Positions 1-11,876 of a stretch of 64,000 nucleotides of DNA are shown here, in pieces; position 1 is the stretch's first letter, and each line of letters opens with the position of its first letter. Source of the DNA: Channa striata (Eukaryota; Chordata; Actinopteri; Anabantiformes; Channidae); NCBI GenBank assembly GCA_033026295.1, contig CM065184.1:1573001-1637000 (forward strand), in the 5' to 3' direction. The position numbers and the translations under genes were made by a program. Below the pieces are notes generated by a model. It made no database searches. It saw nothing but the letters and a program-made list of their open reading frames with translations, and had not been told where the DNA came from.

Positions 1-720
1 AAAAATAGTCTTTCTATTCTGATATTAATGGGAAGTAATTGTGTTAGTCCTTCATCATTTATAGTTCAAAATTTTATCAACTCACAATTCTTTTTAGAGA
101 GACAGATGAATCACTTTGTTTATTTTGCTGGAACTATAGCAACACTTCACTCCAAAGTTCAGTTTTGACTACACAGTGGTTTTGCAAGTTCTTCCATCAC
201 AATGATCTTTGCTGATACATACATGTATATAGAGTACATATACACATACGGTACTGTATGTAGAAAAATGAAGTATAGTGCTAGATTCTAGGACTTAAAG
301 AAATAATGGACTATTTTTTCCCAAACAAAACAATTATTTACTTTCCCCGCTTTGAATGGATTTTGAATCATGGATATTTCGGCAGGTGACTGGACTGTTT
401 TGTGGTTTGTACAGTGTGTAGTATTTTGGATATGGCAGTTTTAAACCTCTAATGATATATTAAATGCCAGATGATATAATAAATCATCAAAGAGTAACAA
501 AAGGTCTCTGTAAGTCTGACATTATCGTCCTGACAATGTCAGACATTAGTAAACCTGCAGTTATTATGTTTCAATCAAATAGTGTTATTATATCTTCTGG
601 CATAGCTATTTTCATTTACATACTTGACACATTAGGCAGACGTGAATACTGGCTGACAAGTCATTATATTGTTTGAGGGGTTTTATGCTTTAACTTGGTA
701 GAGGCTTGGTGATGTCTTAC
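1..720 (-). other. smap1 intron 7, first 720 bp
   Basis: This stretch lies downstream of exon 7 in gene direction and begins with the donor GTAAGA at 715-720. It is AT-rich and has no readable exon. The next smap1 coding block, after LLGLD, is not present. The one longer open frame on the plus strand (464-676) has no recognisable similarity and no splice context. Confidence 0.7.
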
Positions 721-784
721 CCAGGCCCAGCAGGTCCACAGCTGGTTCTGTGCTTTTCTTGGGGCTGCCTCTGCACTCAGTTTG
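721..784 (-). CDS. smap1: smap1 exon 7: linker with clathrin-box start
   Basis: The 64-bp exon encodes 21 codons plus one base: QTECRGSPKKSTEPAVDLLGL, with the next Asp codon split by the intron. It corresponds to the human SMAP1 segment ending SPKKAAEPTVDLLGLD. LLGLD is the clathrin-binding motif of SMAP1, so this exon carries most of the site that links the ArfGAP to clathrin coats. The acceptor is a strong pyrimidine tract (rich in T and C over about 25 nt) ending TTTTTCTCAG, directly upstream at 785 and above. The donor is G|GTAAGA. The exon starts in phase 0, matching exon 6, and ends in phase 1. The N-terminal half of the segment is shorter than I recall for mammals (about 21 against 29 residues). 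Function is inferred from the family; the exon call rests on sequence, phase and splice sites. Confidence 0.88.
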
Positions 785-1076
785 CTGAGAAAAACAAAGA
801 CACAGGGAAAGGGAAAAAGAATTGATTTATTATAATGTTATATTTGCCCTGAGTGACTTCAATGTCTTGTAAAGTTCACATTATTTCAGAACCTTGCAAT
901 TAAGTGTAAGGATTAGTCCAGTCTATTCAAATGTTGATACTACAATCCATTATTAACCTACATTATGTTACATAGTTAAAGTTACATAGAAATGAAGGGT
1001 TCTGTCTACACACGACTTCTGTCCAGTCTGGTGTGCATTTACTGATGTCCTTATATATATACATACGTATAGAGAC

Positions 1077-1140
1077 GTGTGTGTGTGTGTGTGTATATAC
1101 ACACACACACACACACACAGACACACACACAAACACACAC
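1077..1140. repeat. (GT)9 facing (AC)n, self-complementary microsatellite
   Basis: A GT run at 1077-1094 is followed, after ATATAC, by an imperfect AC run to about 1140. The two halves are complementary, so the tract can fold into a hairpin as RNA or extrude as a cruciform. Open frames reading Cys-Val or Thr-His here are microsatellite artefacts. Confidence 0.95.
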
Positions 1141-2104
1141 CAGTTTTTGTATGTATTTATATTATGCTGACTACAAACCAAATTAAAAGATTGTAATAAT
1201 TTGCAACAAGTACAACATATCAAATTTTGAAATTAGCAAATTTGATCTATTTACGTTTTTTATTTAAGTTATCTGCACACTTTAAATTTGATGCCGGCGA
1301 CACACTAAAAATGGACAAGGGCAAGTTTACAACTGAATTGCACGTACACATCTGTTCTTTTAACGACACAATTGATTTAGCTTTTTATAGGATATCAGCT
1401 CCTTAACAGTTTGGGGCGCCCACTTTTATCTCACAATGCTTCCAGTGTTTTTAAGAGGTGACAGGTCTGGACTGCAGGAAAGCCAGTTTAGCACCTGCCC
1501 TCTTCTACTGTGAAGCCATGCAGTTGTGCAGAATGTGGTCTGACATTGTGTTGCTGAAATAAGCAAGGCCATCCCTGACAAAGACGTAGTCTGGATGGCA
1601 GCATATGTTGCTCTAAAACCCGCACACGTTAGTTAGTATATTCACAGATGTACTTGATTGCCAAAGCCCTGTGCATTAATGCATCTTACAGACAAGTGTC
1701 CGCTTCACCTCACTCTATTTCAAATACAAATTGTTTTTGAATTTTAAATTCAAAAACACACTGACCGATCAACTTTATTTTTAGATTTCGGCTATTTTAT
1801 CATATTGTTATGATTATATACTTTTGGATGGGGCTCTGGGAGACTGGAGAAAAGAGCTGGTCTGACTCCAAAATCAGAGTACGTCTTTGAAATGAAGTTT
1901 CTTAAAAGGTAATCAATTAGCCAACAGAGGAAAAAAAAAAGTCAATCACTGGAAATACTCACAACCACCTAAAATTTAAAGTCACAAACAGAACTGTTGT
2001 TGCTGGCCGTTTTTCAGTTTGAGTGTACCATGGTAATATTGTTTATGAAATCCAATCATGTTGATTTTTTTTTTTAATTGAAAGCAAATGAGTACAGTAC
2101 AATA

Positions 2105-2265
2105 CAAAAAGAGCAAATGGGGCAAGAACAAAGGGAGGAAAGGAGAGGCAGAGAGAAGTCAAAGAGTGATAAAATGAGACAGGAGAAGGAAGAGGGGAGG
2201 ATGGGAAAAGACAGAGATGGAGTGAGATTGGAAATAAAAATGTAGTGAGGGAAAGAGAGTATAAA
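2105..2265. repeat. purine-rich tract on plus strand
   Basis: About 160 bp are dominated by A and G on the plus strand (runs such as GGGAGGAAAGGAGAGG). In the smap1 transcript, which reads the other strand, this is a pyrimidine-rich stretch. The apparent Phe/Leu/Ser-rich reading frame on the minus strand (2159-2386) results from this composition and is not a gene. Confidence 0.7.
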
Positions 2266-4758
2266 AGGTTAACACGTAGGCCATGAGAGATCTACAACAC
2301 TGGTAACAAACCCAATTTCCCCACAACAAAAGATCGATGGACCACATTAGATTCAATGCCATTCCAATCCAAGGCAATGAAAACAATTACCGTGTCCACA
2401 CCTAATCAAGAATGCATTGGCTGCGAATTTATGTGTGTTGGGACTGCAGCAAAGTTGGAACAGTGACGTAAATTGCAGCAGGAAGGTCATTTGTGTAGAG
2501 CAACAAAACGCTGCTTTGTGCTGTGCATTCATATTAACCATTAGGGAAGTACAGCTGCACAGTAACTGAAAATTTGAAGAATTAAAAGAATATTCTGTTG
2601 GGGTTCTATCGTACATACGTAGAAATGTCGATAATAGTAGAATATGCAGGCATTAGTGGATGATAAGCTATGCAATCACTTTTTATCCAAGGTTTTGAAG
2701 ATATTTGAGGTTCAAAGTTAACTGCTGTCACATGATACAGAGCACTGCACACAGTGATGCGCCGGAAAGCGCAGACGCAATAATATGACTTTTCCCATGT
2801 CAAATTCCGCTGGAACAGTAATAACAGCAAAAACCCTCTCTACATATCATTTTCAGAATTTGAACTACTGGTGCTAATGCAGATATTTAACTTTGGCATT
2901 GTTACAATTAGTCAAACCTTAAAAAAAACTTTGCTTGATTAATCATATTGGCCATCATCACCATGGAAACGGTAAAATCCACACTGTATCTCATGTTTAG
3001 TGTCTGTCAGAGAGATTTTCTCTGCTCTGTGACCTTTGTCGTTGTCCAAACCAAAAGAAAGACATGCCACATCACTGGGTAACATGTTTCATCACTGCAA
3101 AAACAAAGATTCTGATATTTTCAAAAACATTACCTGGCATGAATCGACAGGTTCCGCACATGCATTAAAGGTGGAATAATGAGACTCTGATCAGTGCTTT
3201 TCAGAATGACGAAACCGGTTACCCAGTGAACTGGCACATCTAGCTGATATTTTTAGAAGTTTCTGGACAAACATGGAGGACAAAAACACAGACGAGCTAA
3301 TCCAAGTAGTCTGACACAGCAAACATGAGCGAAGAAGAACCAGCGTTGGTTTTAGTCTCTGTATGGTGAGATAAAAAGTCTAAGACATAACTTAAATAAT
3401 TAATCTGAAAATCTCAGCAGAAACGCATATTTGTAGGCAGATAGTGACTTTAAAGAACAAATGGTGTGCTTTTCCATTCGATTTCAGACATTTCAGACCT
3501 CATGCGGAATTATAAAATTGAGATTACATAGCCTTTCCATGCTACAGCCCACATGCCGTCTGTGAGACAGAAAAAAGAAATAAGAAAATCCTACAAGTCG
3601 CTGTGCATAAAAAAAGCTTAAATTTTCCACTGTATGTTCAGAAGGATTTGGATAGACATGCTGCCAAACGTTTGTCTCGAAATGCTGACAGACAAGTTTT
3701 CCTGCCCACAACTGGTTAGGGAGGAATAGACATCCGCTGTAATTAGTTATCCAGGATGACACCAAGTGATGCAGCTGACAGGCTGTCAGCAACCGACTGT
3801 GAATGGCTGTCAGGGCCAGTTGTGCTTCAAAAGAAGGCAAGTGGAATTGGAAAGGAGGTCGGCAATCAATAACCAACACCCCCAACAGGTGAACAGAGTC
3901 TTCGGTGATGACGGCTATGCCAGTTTGAATGAAAACCAGTGAGCAAACTGAGCCTTCTGACGACGGATGTCACATCAGATTGCAGTCAAATACTCAGCAG
4001 ACAAAGCCCTCAGCTGACAGCTGTCACACGGAACGTCTAGTGGGGGCAAAGTCTGCTGTAAGTTTATACCTGATGTACTCAAGAGCTACTGCTGACGCTG
4101 AGACAAGATGACTGACAGTGAGGTCCTGTTGTGTCCCATCTGTGTATCTTCTTCTACTATATCCATACATGTCGTCTTGATAAATACAGGACAGTTTACA
4201 TCCCACAGTAGTCATTCATTTAGCATTGGGCTGCAGGCATTAATGTAAGCAGCTGCTTTGTCGTTTACTGTTCACTGAGGATCAAGACAACTCAATTTGC
4301 ATATTTTTCACATTAAAAGTCTAACATAAAAAAACAAGCTTTTAATTAATTATGCTCCTCTAAAAGCTTATAACATAGCTTATGATGTGAAACTTATTCA
4401 GAATGTTTCAAATTTACTGACACCAGCCTGAGCAAAAAAGAGAACACAAGGCGAGTGGAGCTGTAATTTGAATTAAATGGTTGAACACGAGCAGTTTGAC
4501 AAAGGTATATCACCTCAGTGTTTGCTTACTGTTGTAGATTTTTTGGGCTAAAACCGGTCACCGCTGAGAAAGCTTAAATTCAGCGTCAAAGTGACTGACA
4601 CTCAATACTTTAACATGGATGTGATAAAACATGAGCCACATCGTTCACAGAAATGTGTTTGAAGGCTCCAAAAAGTATGTGGAATATACGTTAATTTTAT
4701 TCTTATTTGTTAATTTATTTCTTAGTTTCTCCGTCCGTATTAAACAGCCTCAATACAG

Positions 4759-5670
4759 ATGTCTCACGTTAGCCATTTAAATCAGCTGCAGGAGCTCAAC
4801 ATGCATTTTTCTACAGTCATTAACTTCAGTGGTCAGCTGAGAACTTTAAATGAACACAGAAACAGAAATTCAAGGATGGTTGTTCACCTAACGGTTCCAA
4901 CATCTCATGTTGAAGTCCTAGATGATTATTTTATGAAATTAAAACCAGGAAATCCACAGGCAACGTTAGTGAGAGCCCCTCCCGTCTGAAATTTTTTTTT
5001 TATTCATTTTCATTCATATATTATCATTATTAATTTATTTTCTTGCACAGTTGTCTTGAAGTTTGAGCTAAGTTTAAAAATTCATTTATAATTTGTCAAC
5101 AAAATACACGTCACATCAATGTCACCAGCCTTAGCCTTCACCTGCTGGCAGCTGTTGAAGTGTGCGAATCCTGCAATAACGAACTTCAGAAACAAAAGTC
5201 AAATTTAAACAGGTAAGAACAATAGCATTTACTAAGCTTTAAAAAAAAAAAAAAACATTTATTTCAGACTCCGAGTTGTAGGTTTTTTGTATGTTCAGGT
5301 GCTTCAGTTAATTGCAGGCTGAGAAAAAACCCGAAGAGGACGAGAGAACACTGACATGGACTCGTCAAAGATGCTTCTAATGTTATTATATTTCTTTTTA
5401 AATATGCTAAGCTACATTTTTTATTAATATTAAAGGGGGCTAGTTTTTAATTTTACTTTTACACAAATATAGGAAGGACTTAGACAGGCCCACAGTTCAC
5501 AGTTTAATTTATTTCAAAGTAGGCCTACAAACACACACTGCACTTCTGTTGTTGTATTCAGTGGTTGTAACAGGTAAAAATTTAAACTTTTAAAAGTTTA
5601 AAAATTTAATTTTTTTTGGCAGAAGAGGGGGTAAAATGGCTCTTTTTATAATAAAGGTTGCAGACCCCTG
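4759..5670 (+). mobile_element. Decayed hAT-like DNA transposon, right end
   Basis: The right border at 5654-5670 reads AAGGTTGCAGACCCCTG, the complement of CAGGGGTCTGCAACC, a terminal sequence typical of hAT elements. Just inside, GGCTCTTTTTATAATAAAGG matches the usual subterminal pattern of such ends. The upstream open frame at 4759-4989 (76 residues, starting MSHVSHLNQLQELN) resembles the HLN-LN-LQ segment of hAT transposases of the ZBED-derived type, but this is a weak match. The left end was not located, so the start given is only that of the coding relic. A perfect 22-bp AT-rich palindrome sits at 5581-5602. The element is inactive: no complete transposase is readable. Confidence 0.45.
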
Positions 5671-5671
5671 C

Positions 5672-6590
5672 CCTCGAAATCTAGTGTATCTATCGGAGGA
5701 CTAAATGAGTACAGGCCGATCAGTCGGATGTCTGTGGAACAACTAGTGCTGAAGCACATGAAAAAAGATCACAGGCCCCCTGCAGTTTGCCTACAGGGCA
5801 AACAGGTCAGAGGATGGTCCCGTAAACGTGGGGCTGCACTACACAGTGGAACACCTCAACTGCCCCAGGACTTGGGCAAGAACCCAGTTTGTGGCGTTCA
5901 CTATCATCATCAGCTCTTGTATCCCTCCCTGTATCTCTCAGTGGATCACCAGCTTCCGGAGCAACAGGACACAGCAGGTGAGTCTGCTTTTATCCTTTTA
6001 CATCCACGACTTCCCCTCCGGCACCCTTCATATGACCAACAGCTAGTGGTCTTATCCAACATGGTGATGAGTCTATAGTTGGGTTGGAGACTCCTCCATG
6101 CTGACTCTTTGACAGTGTATTATAGAAGGCAGACCCCTGCACCTCCATACGAACTAGACTTGCAAACTGAATTATTAAGTTCTTTGACTCAACTCGGCTT
6201 AGAAAAGTAGAAGATGTACTTCCTGCTGCAGTTGAGTAATTTTAGCTTACCACAGGAGGTACTAATCCAGTCCTACTCTGCTGGTATTGAGTCTGTTTTA
6301 TGCACCTTTATCACAGTCTTGTTTGGAGCACCAAACACAACAGGACAGACTGCTGTGGATAGAACTGCATGCGCTCTGCCCCTACACACTCTCAGCAATT
6401 CTACACCAGGCAGGAAACAGAAAAGAAAATCACCACCGACCCGTCTCCCACCTGGACACATCCTCCAGCATCTCCTATCTGGCAGGCACAAGAGAGCTCT
6501 GTATGCCAAAAAACTGCCAGACAATGCAACGATTTTTTTTCCTACACACCATTTTTTCTACAGATTTTTAACAGCTGACCTCATTCATTG
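5672..6590 (+). mobile_element. LINE reverse transcriptase relic (Rex/Jockey-like)
   Basis: Three frames carry collinear fragments of a non-LTR retrotransposon reverse transcriptase. NEYRPISRMSVEQLVLKHM near 5705-5762 corresponds to the conserved NDYRPI...ERLVLKHM block. A frame at 5828-6046 gives MGLHYTVEHLNCPRTW and then IPPCISQWITSF, the fingers/palm stretch. FLLQLSNFSLPQEVLIQSY, then ESVLCTFITVLFG at 6220-6340, matches the C-terminal thumb block. Fragments to about 6571 (ISYLAGTRELCMPKNC) match the usual C-terminus. The catalytic FADD box is deleted, and several frameshifts and stops are present, so it is a dead copy. It abuts the hAT-like end at 5670. Confidence 0.75.
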
Positions 6591-7499
6591 CTGCTGCAAA
6601 TATCATACAGTACATGAGGATAATACTAATACTCAACCACTGCAGCTGTCATTTTTATATTGTAGGTACTTCCCTTGGGAGTTACCAACAACCAGAATCA
6701 AACTCATTGTGTGTGTAGCATATTTCGCCATTTTTGAAAATGTTAGATACTTTTTAATTTATGTCATGACTGATATGGAAATAAAGCCATCGGACTCACA
6801 AGGCAAAGCATTAATCAAGACAGAGAGAAAGCTGCCAGAAATTGTAAAACTCTATATAAATATTCATTAGGTACATGAATCTGGATCTAAGGTACCTGTG
6901 GCATCCTAATTACATCAAAGCATGAGATAATGTTATTTTAAAAAGTGCTTGGTAAAATGATGAGCAGGATTTTAAAAGGAGGCAGCAGCCTGTGTATGCC
7001 TCTGCATGTGGCCTATATTTTATATTGTGCATTGTGAGTGGACAATACGGGCTGATGTGTCCGAAGAAAACTGTTGACTGAACATTCACACGGTGGCATG
7101 ACATTTACTTGGGTAGATTTCTATCATCTTCAGCACCTGCACAAGAGGTCAACAATGTAGATGAAAGAAAAAAAGAAGCTGCTGTCAGAGCCTGTGAGTA
7201 ATAATACAATAATGACCAAATGATGGGGTTTTCATGCTCAAATCTAAAGGGCAGGTTTCTCAATCACCCTGAGCTCACTCTGAAACTAAAGATGATTTTC
7301 AACAGTTACGCTATCTCAGAAGGAGAGTGCATCATTCACAAACTTGTATCCAAATATATTATCGGCTCTGAAAAGGCCCATCAAACACAACCTATCAAGT
7401 ACAGTGCTTAAATTTTGAAATACACAGGAAATACAATTTGAACAGAAGAGAAAAGACTATTTTACATATTGCCTTTACTGATGTGTAATGTTTTGTATA

Positions 7500-7709
7500 A
7501 ATAAAGGGGCCAAAACATTAGAACCAATTGTTAAAATAATGCACCCCCATAGGACTCTAATAATAATAAATAATAAATGCAACGTAGAATTATCAGCTTT
7601 CTGACAACTACATTTAAAAACTAAGAAATTATAAGCTATATTCATGGCAGAGCTTCTGTATTAGACAGATTAGTTTGTACAGGTTGACCTAATAAGGTGG
7701 CAAGTGACT
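7500..7709. mobile_element. Degenerate copy of the palindromic MITE family seen at 54.8-55.2 kb
   Basis: The right half, around 7644-7709, reads GGCAGAGCTTCTGTATTAGA and then ACAGGTTGACCTAATAAGGT. This matches the terminal repeat of the intact element at 54780-55195 with scattered changes. The inner segment near 7508 (GGCCAAAACATTAGAACCA) matches that element's centre. The left arm is missing or unreadable. Confidence 0.55.
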
Positions 7710-8937
7710 ATATTGGCTTAAGGAATTATTCTGACTTACAAAGCCCATATATGAAAAAGCAGCAGCAAGTTTTTCAGTTTAGATTTGTTACCAAGACTGA
7801 CTATTACAACATCTGAATTGTCTGCACTACTGCCGGTTTGCCTTCTTTCAAATAACCAAGCTGTTTCATACATATTATTAAGCTTATTTGATAAAACAGA
7901 AACAGTTTTCTGAATGCAATAATGTCAAGAAAAGTAACATAATGTAATGTATAATATTTGTATTACGGCATTTGTATTGTTCTGAATGTATTTATTCTAT
8001 CTAAACTGAATCATGAAAGCAAAAACCAAAAACACAGTCATGTCATTTTATTATAATATTTTAAAGCCTGTTGATCATGTGTAAAATGATCTAAGAATTT
8101 ATAAGCAGGTTGTCTCTTGTTGCTAAACGTGTTGTCTATAAAAACATTTAGATGAATGACCCAAGATTTTAGTATGTTTCTCATCAGACTTTAGCAAGGT
8201 GCAGTTGGAATCAGCCCCAAATTGCTCATGTCACCAAGATGGATCATAAGACAAAGAAGATAAGAGTGGGGCAAAAGTGTCAAGTCCCTGGGGTCTGGGA
8301 CAGCCGTCAGCAAACACAATGAGGCCAAATAACCGTCTAAAAAGCAGAGGAAGTTGCAGGTCGACCATCTTGTTGTGATCTATCACAGCTGCTGGGTGCT
8401 TTTCTTTATTTGGGACTTCATATTTGAAGCCTTATGATTAGGGCTATGATTATTATTTTATGACTATTACTATGTACAGCAATTTGAGGACAATGCAACT
8501 TTTTATCACGTTTCATGTCACTCACCACTGTGGACTATCAAGCATAAAGCAAAATAACTCAGCATTCAATCTGTAAAAATGTTTAAATGAAGTGTCATAA
8601 AACCAGCAGCATATGACAAAATATTCTTGTGCTAGCTTTTAAAAAACAGCATTATGCACAACTATGCCAAGGCGCACAGTAGCAGCTACTATCCCTACGC
8701 AAATGGTGCAATCTGAAACCCGCAAAATACACATACAGTATAAACACACACATGCATCTTCTGGCGACCCACTGAGACTGCACTCAAGCCTTACGCAACA
8801 AAGGATTTCACTGTCCTTCTTCACATGTACTGGGGACAGATGAAACAAATGTCCTATCCTCTGAGGATAGGCAGAGCAAGGTGATGGAACAAGCAAAGAG
8901 CAAACAACATCAAAAGACAGCGGAAAAACAAATAGTG

Positions 8938-9122
8938 TGGAAGGAGACAAGTGGGAGATGAGAGCTGCAAATTGGTTAGAGGTTAGAGTGAAAGCAGGAA
9001 CAAGGGAGGAAAGGAGGAATACAGATGACACATTCAGGAGAAAGAGGAAAGAGAGGACAATCAGGACTATAAGAATAAACAGCAGGATGATGGAGGGAGG
9101 CATGAGACAGACGGCTCAGAGA
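8938..9122. repeat. purine-rich tract on plus strand
   Basis: The tract is dominated by AGGAGGAAAGG-type sequence. The opposite-strand frame of 154 residues over 8639-9103 is Leu/Ser/Phe-rich for this reason and shows no domain. Confidence 0.6.
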
Positions 9123-9384
9123 GAGTGCTGAAAACTGCAGTGAAAAGTGCAAAAGTTACAGCAGAACAAGAGTTTTGTTGTAAATATGCTAATATTTGAG
9201 AGAGATCTTAATTTCTAAAACCTGCCCTTATAACCGATGTTTTTCCTCACTCCTATTTGAATTTCTTGTTAATGCAAACTCAACACTTGCCCAACTGTGC
9301 CCAGGTCTCCTGGTAAATAAAGGACAATGTACAGCTGCATAATAAAAATTAAGTGAATTTGAAACATTCCATCTTTTTTTCTAT

Positions 9385-9690
9385 GAAAACACTAAATGGT
9401 GGTCAATCAAAATATAAACGCAATAAATATAATCAATAAAAGAAAGTAAAACATATCTACAATGCAATCTAAACTAATTCATCAATTAAATAAGTCACTG
9501 CATAAATATTTACACCCCTTACAATTACCCACCCTGTCACTGATCCAGCCAACTGGTTTAGAAGTCACATAATTCGTTAAATCCCCTGAATGCAGTGAAT
9601 GTTTTTCAGGAGTCGTACGATATTGTAGATTTAAATATATCTATAAGGTCCAGTTACTTCTGGAGCACAGCACAACACCAGAGGAGCAGG
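9385..9690. mobile_element. Tc1-like element end relic
   Basis: The order ATCTACAATGCAATCTAAAC, AAATAAGTCACTGCATAAAT, ATTTACACCCCTT and then GGTTTAGAAGTCACATAATTCG matches the non-coding 5' part of a common fish Tc1-like family. I know it with ATTCACCCCCTT followed by GAAGTCACCTAATTAG. The region at 54430-54720 carries the same order of words. No transposase is readable here. The family assignment is from memory. Confidence 0.45.
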
Positions 9691-9954
9691 ACAGATACTC
9701 CACCCTTACAATGTTTTACTTATATAAACACATCCTTCTTTGAACAAATAATGATTGGTGTATATCTATACTGTAGCGGCAGAAGTGGTACTGTACAGTA
9801 TTCATAGCAATAGCACTGTAGGACTCGAGAAGTTGTTGTAGTGCTGCAGGGGTTGGACCGTCTTCTTGTAGCAGGTGCCTTATTAACACTATAAAAGAGA
9901 ATATTAATACTGCTACGGGCTGGATGAGCCAGTGATGCCAAAGACAGACAGCTG

Positions 9955-10295
9955 CAGTGGATAGGGATGGAAGAATGAAAGGGAGAAACAGAGGGTTCAC
10001 CAACGAGTATGGGAAGGATAACTGGGTTAACGGGGTGGGGGAGCAAAGAAAAAAGGGAAGATGTAAAGACAGAGGAGAGTCAAGGAGGACAGAAAGAACG
10101 GGACCAAAAAGACAATAAACGAAAGGGGGTAGAGGAATGAGGAAGGGAAGGAGGAGTAAGGTGACAGGATGAATGATGATGAAGAAACAAATGGAAGATG
10201 AGAAATAAAGCATGAACTGAAGAGATGACAAGAGGAGACAGATAAGGGAGTAGGACACAGTGGGCAGGAGGCCAAATGTGTGTAAGTAAGTGAAG
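9955..10295. repeat. 340-bp polypurine-rich tract on plus strand
   Basis: This is the longest AG-rich stretch in the window, with interspersed pyrimidines. It leads into the microsatellite cluster. The two long minus-strand frames here (up to 215 residues, rich in Leu, Pro, Ser and Phe) are compositional and have no motif or conserved start. Confidence 0.75.
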
Positions 10296-10574
10296 AAAGT
10301 TTGTGTGTGTGCAGTCAGTGAAAAGCGTGTGGAGAAAACATCATAACACACTGAGACATCCATATCATAATGTCATCTCTACTTAATAACACACTACAAA
10401 GTCTTAGTGCAAGTGGGACTGCGTTAGGAATGTAGGGGGGGCATCAGTGTCCTGACTTCCTCGTGGATACAAGTCGGTTTAGCTGAGTGTTGGTTTGGGG
10501 CAGGATTGGTTAAGGGAAGAATGAAGGTCAAAATGAGTGAGTCAGTGTAAGGTTCTCTGCAGTGATGGAAACAC

Positions 10575-10578
<4 letters not shown>

Positions 10579-10614
<36 letters not shown>
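10579..10614. repeat. (GT)18 microsatellite
   Basis: Perfect dinucleotide tract. It is complementary in sense to the (AC)72 tract that begins 91 bp further on. Confidence 0.98.
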
Positions 10615-10616
<2 letters not shown>

Positions 10617-10704
10617 CACTGCAGTAAGTCAGAGGCTGTTAAGTGTGCTAGACTGCTGGAGATCTGCACCATTCAACACGATCTGTCACTCAGCTGGTGG
10701 CACT

Positions 10705-10853
<149 letters not shown>

Positions 10854-11078
10854 TAAAAGGTTCTGTCACAGAGAACAGAGATCTTCGTGCCACACCCATG
10901 CATCTCTTCTACTCGATTACATTCATTTGACATATCATATGATTTAAACATCAAGGGAAACATCAAGACATACAAACAGGTAGAAAACATACTTATACGT
11001 GTAAAGGTAACACAAACACACACATTCGATTAATGCATGCAAATGTGCAAACAGACAGGACAAAATCTCTCACACATG

Positions 11079-11097
11079 CTCTCTCTCTCTCTCTCTC
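11079..11097. repeat. (CT)9 microsatellite
   Basis: Short perfect CT tract inside the 10.6-11.9 kb microsatellite cluster. Confidence 0.9.
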
Positions 11098-11389
11098 AAC
11101 GAATATGTGCATTCACAGAGAAACAAACAACACACACTCTTGAGTGTTTGAAGAAGGTCACTGTGTGGTCTGACAGCTGAAGCGTGACGCGCTGTTCAGG
11201 GAAGGAATACCTAATCAAATCAAGACACTGGAAAAGAGCACACGCACCAATTTAAACAGGATATTTTCAGATGTTTTCAGAAGTGAGTCTTATTTGTTAC
11301 TAAACACAGGAGCTTTCAGAGCATCGAAAATCTTGTTATGTCGTGTTTTGGGGAAAGTGGTGACTAGCTTCTGGTTTGTTTGCAGGATT

Positions 11390-11394
<5 letters not shown>

Positions 11395-11427
<33 letters not shown>

Positions 11428-11428
11428 C
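11395..11428. repeat. (AC)n microsatellite with one G interruption
   Basis: AC run interrupted once at 11421 (GCACACACA). Confidence 0.95.
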
Positions 11429-11837
11429 AGAGCTCTTCCATTTTGGGGACACGCACACAAGGCCCAACTAGTCCTGAGGAACACAAAGAACTAACTGGAT
11501 TTGACGTATGCACACACTCAGACACACAAATGGATTTGGGAGCACAAACACTAACAAGATGGATTGGCATGCTGGTGCAAATGCAGAACACCAGGCCAGA
11601 GGGGGGTTGTAGTGGTTTGTAGTTTAGTCAGGATTTAGTTTTTTTTTTTTTTGCTTGTTCCACACACTCTCACGTGTTGCATTTCAACAAAGGAGAAGCA
11701 GCACTGGACCTCGTGCTGCTCCTGTGCATCCCACCCCCATCACTTTGCATAAAGTAATTGGATTTATGGTGTTTTACATACGAAGGTCCTGACTTTGCTG
11801 CACTAGTGGCTGTAACAACAGAGGTTTAATGCGTGTT

Positions 11838-11842
<5 letters not shown>

Positions 11843-11874
<32 letters not shown>
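11843..11874. repeat. (GT)16 microsatellite
   Basis: Perfect GT tract, opposite in sense to the AC tract at 11395-11428. Confidence 0.96.

Positions 11875-11876
<2 letters not shown>

Noticed and set aside
3493..3885. A 130-codon minus-strand frame
   Set aside because: No similarity I can recognise, no acceptor or donor that would join it to smap1 in phase, and no start context. Chance is likely at this composition.
6214..6870. A 218-codon plus-strand frame taken as a possible gene
   Set aside because: Its first third is LINE reverse transcriptase C-terminus in a broken element and the rest is out of frame with the family. It is a relic, not a gene.
8639..9103. A 154-codon minus-strand frame with a hydrophobic start resembling a signal peptide
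   Set aside because: The hydrophobic run is the complement of a purine tract; the rest has no domain.
9716..10363. A 215-codon minus-strand frame, the second longest open frame in the window
   Set aside because: It lies in a polypurine tract; Leu/Ser/Phe/Pro bias and absence of stops follow from composition. It has no motif, signal or splice context.
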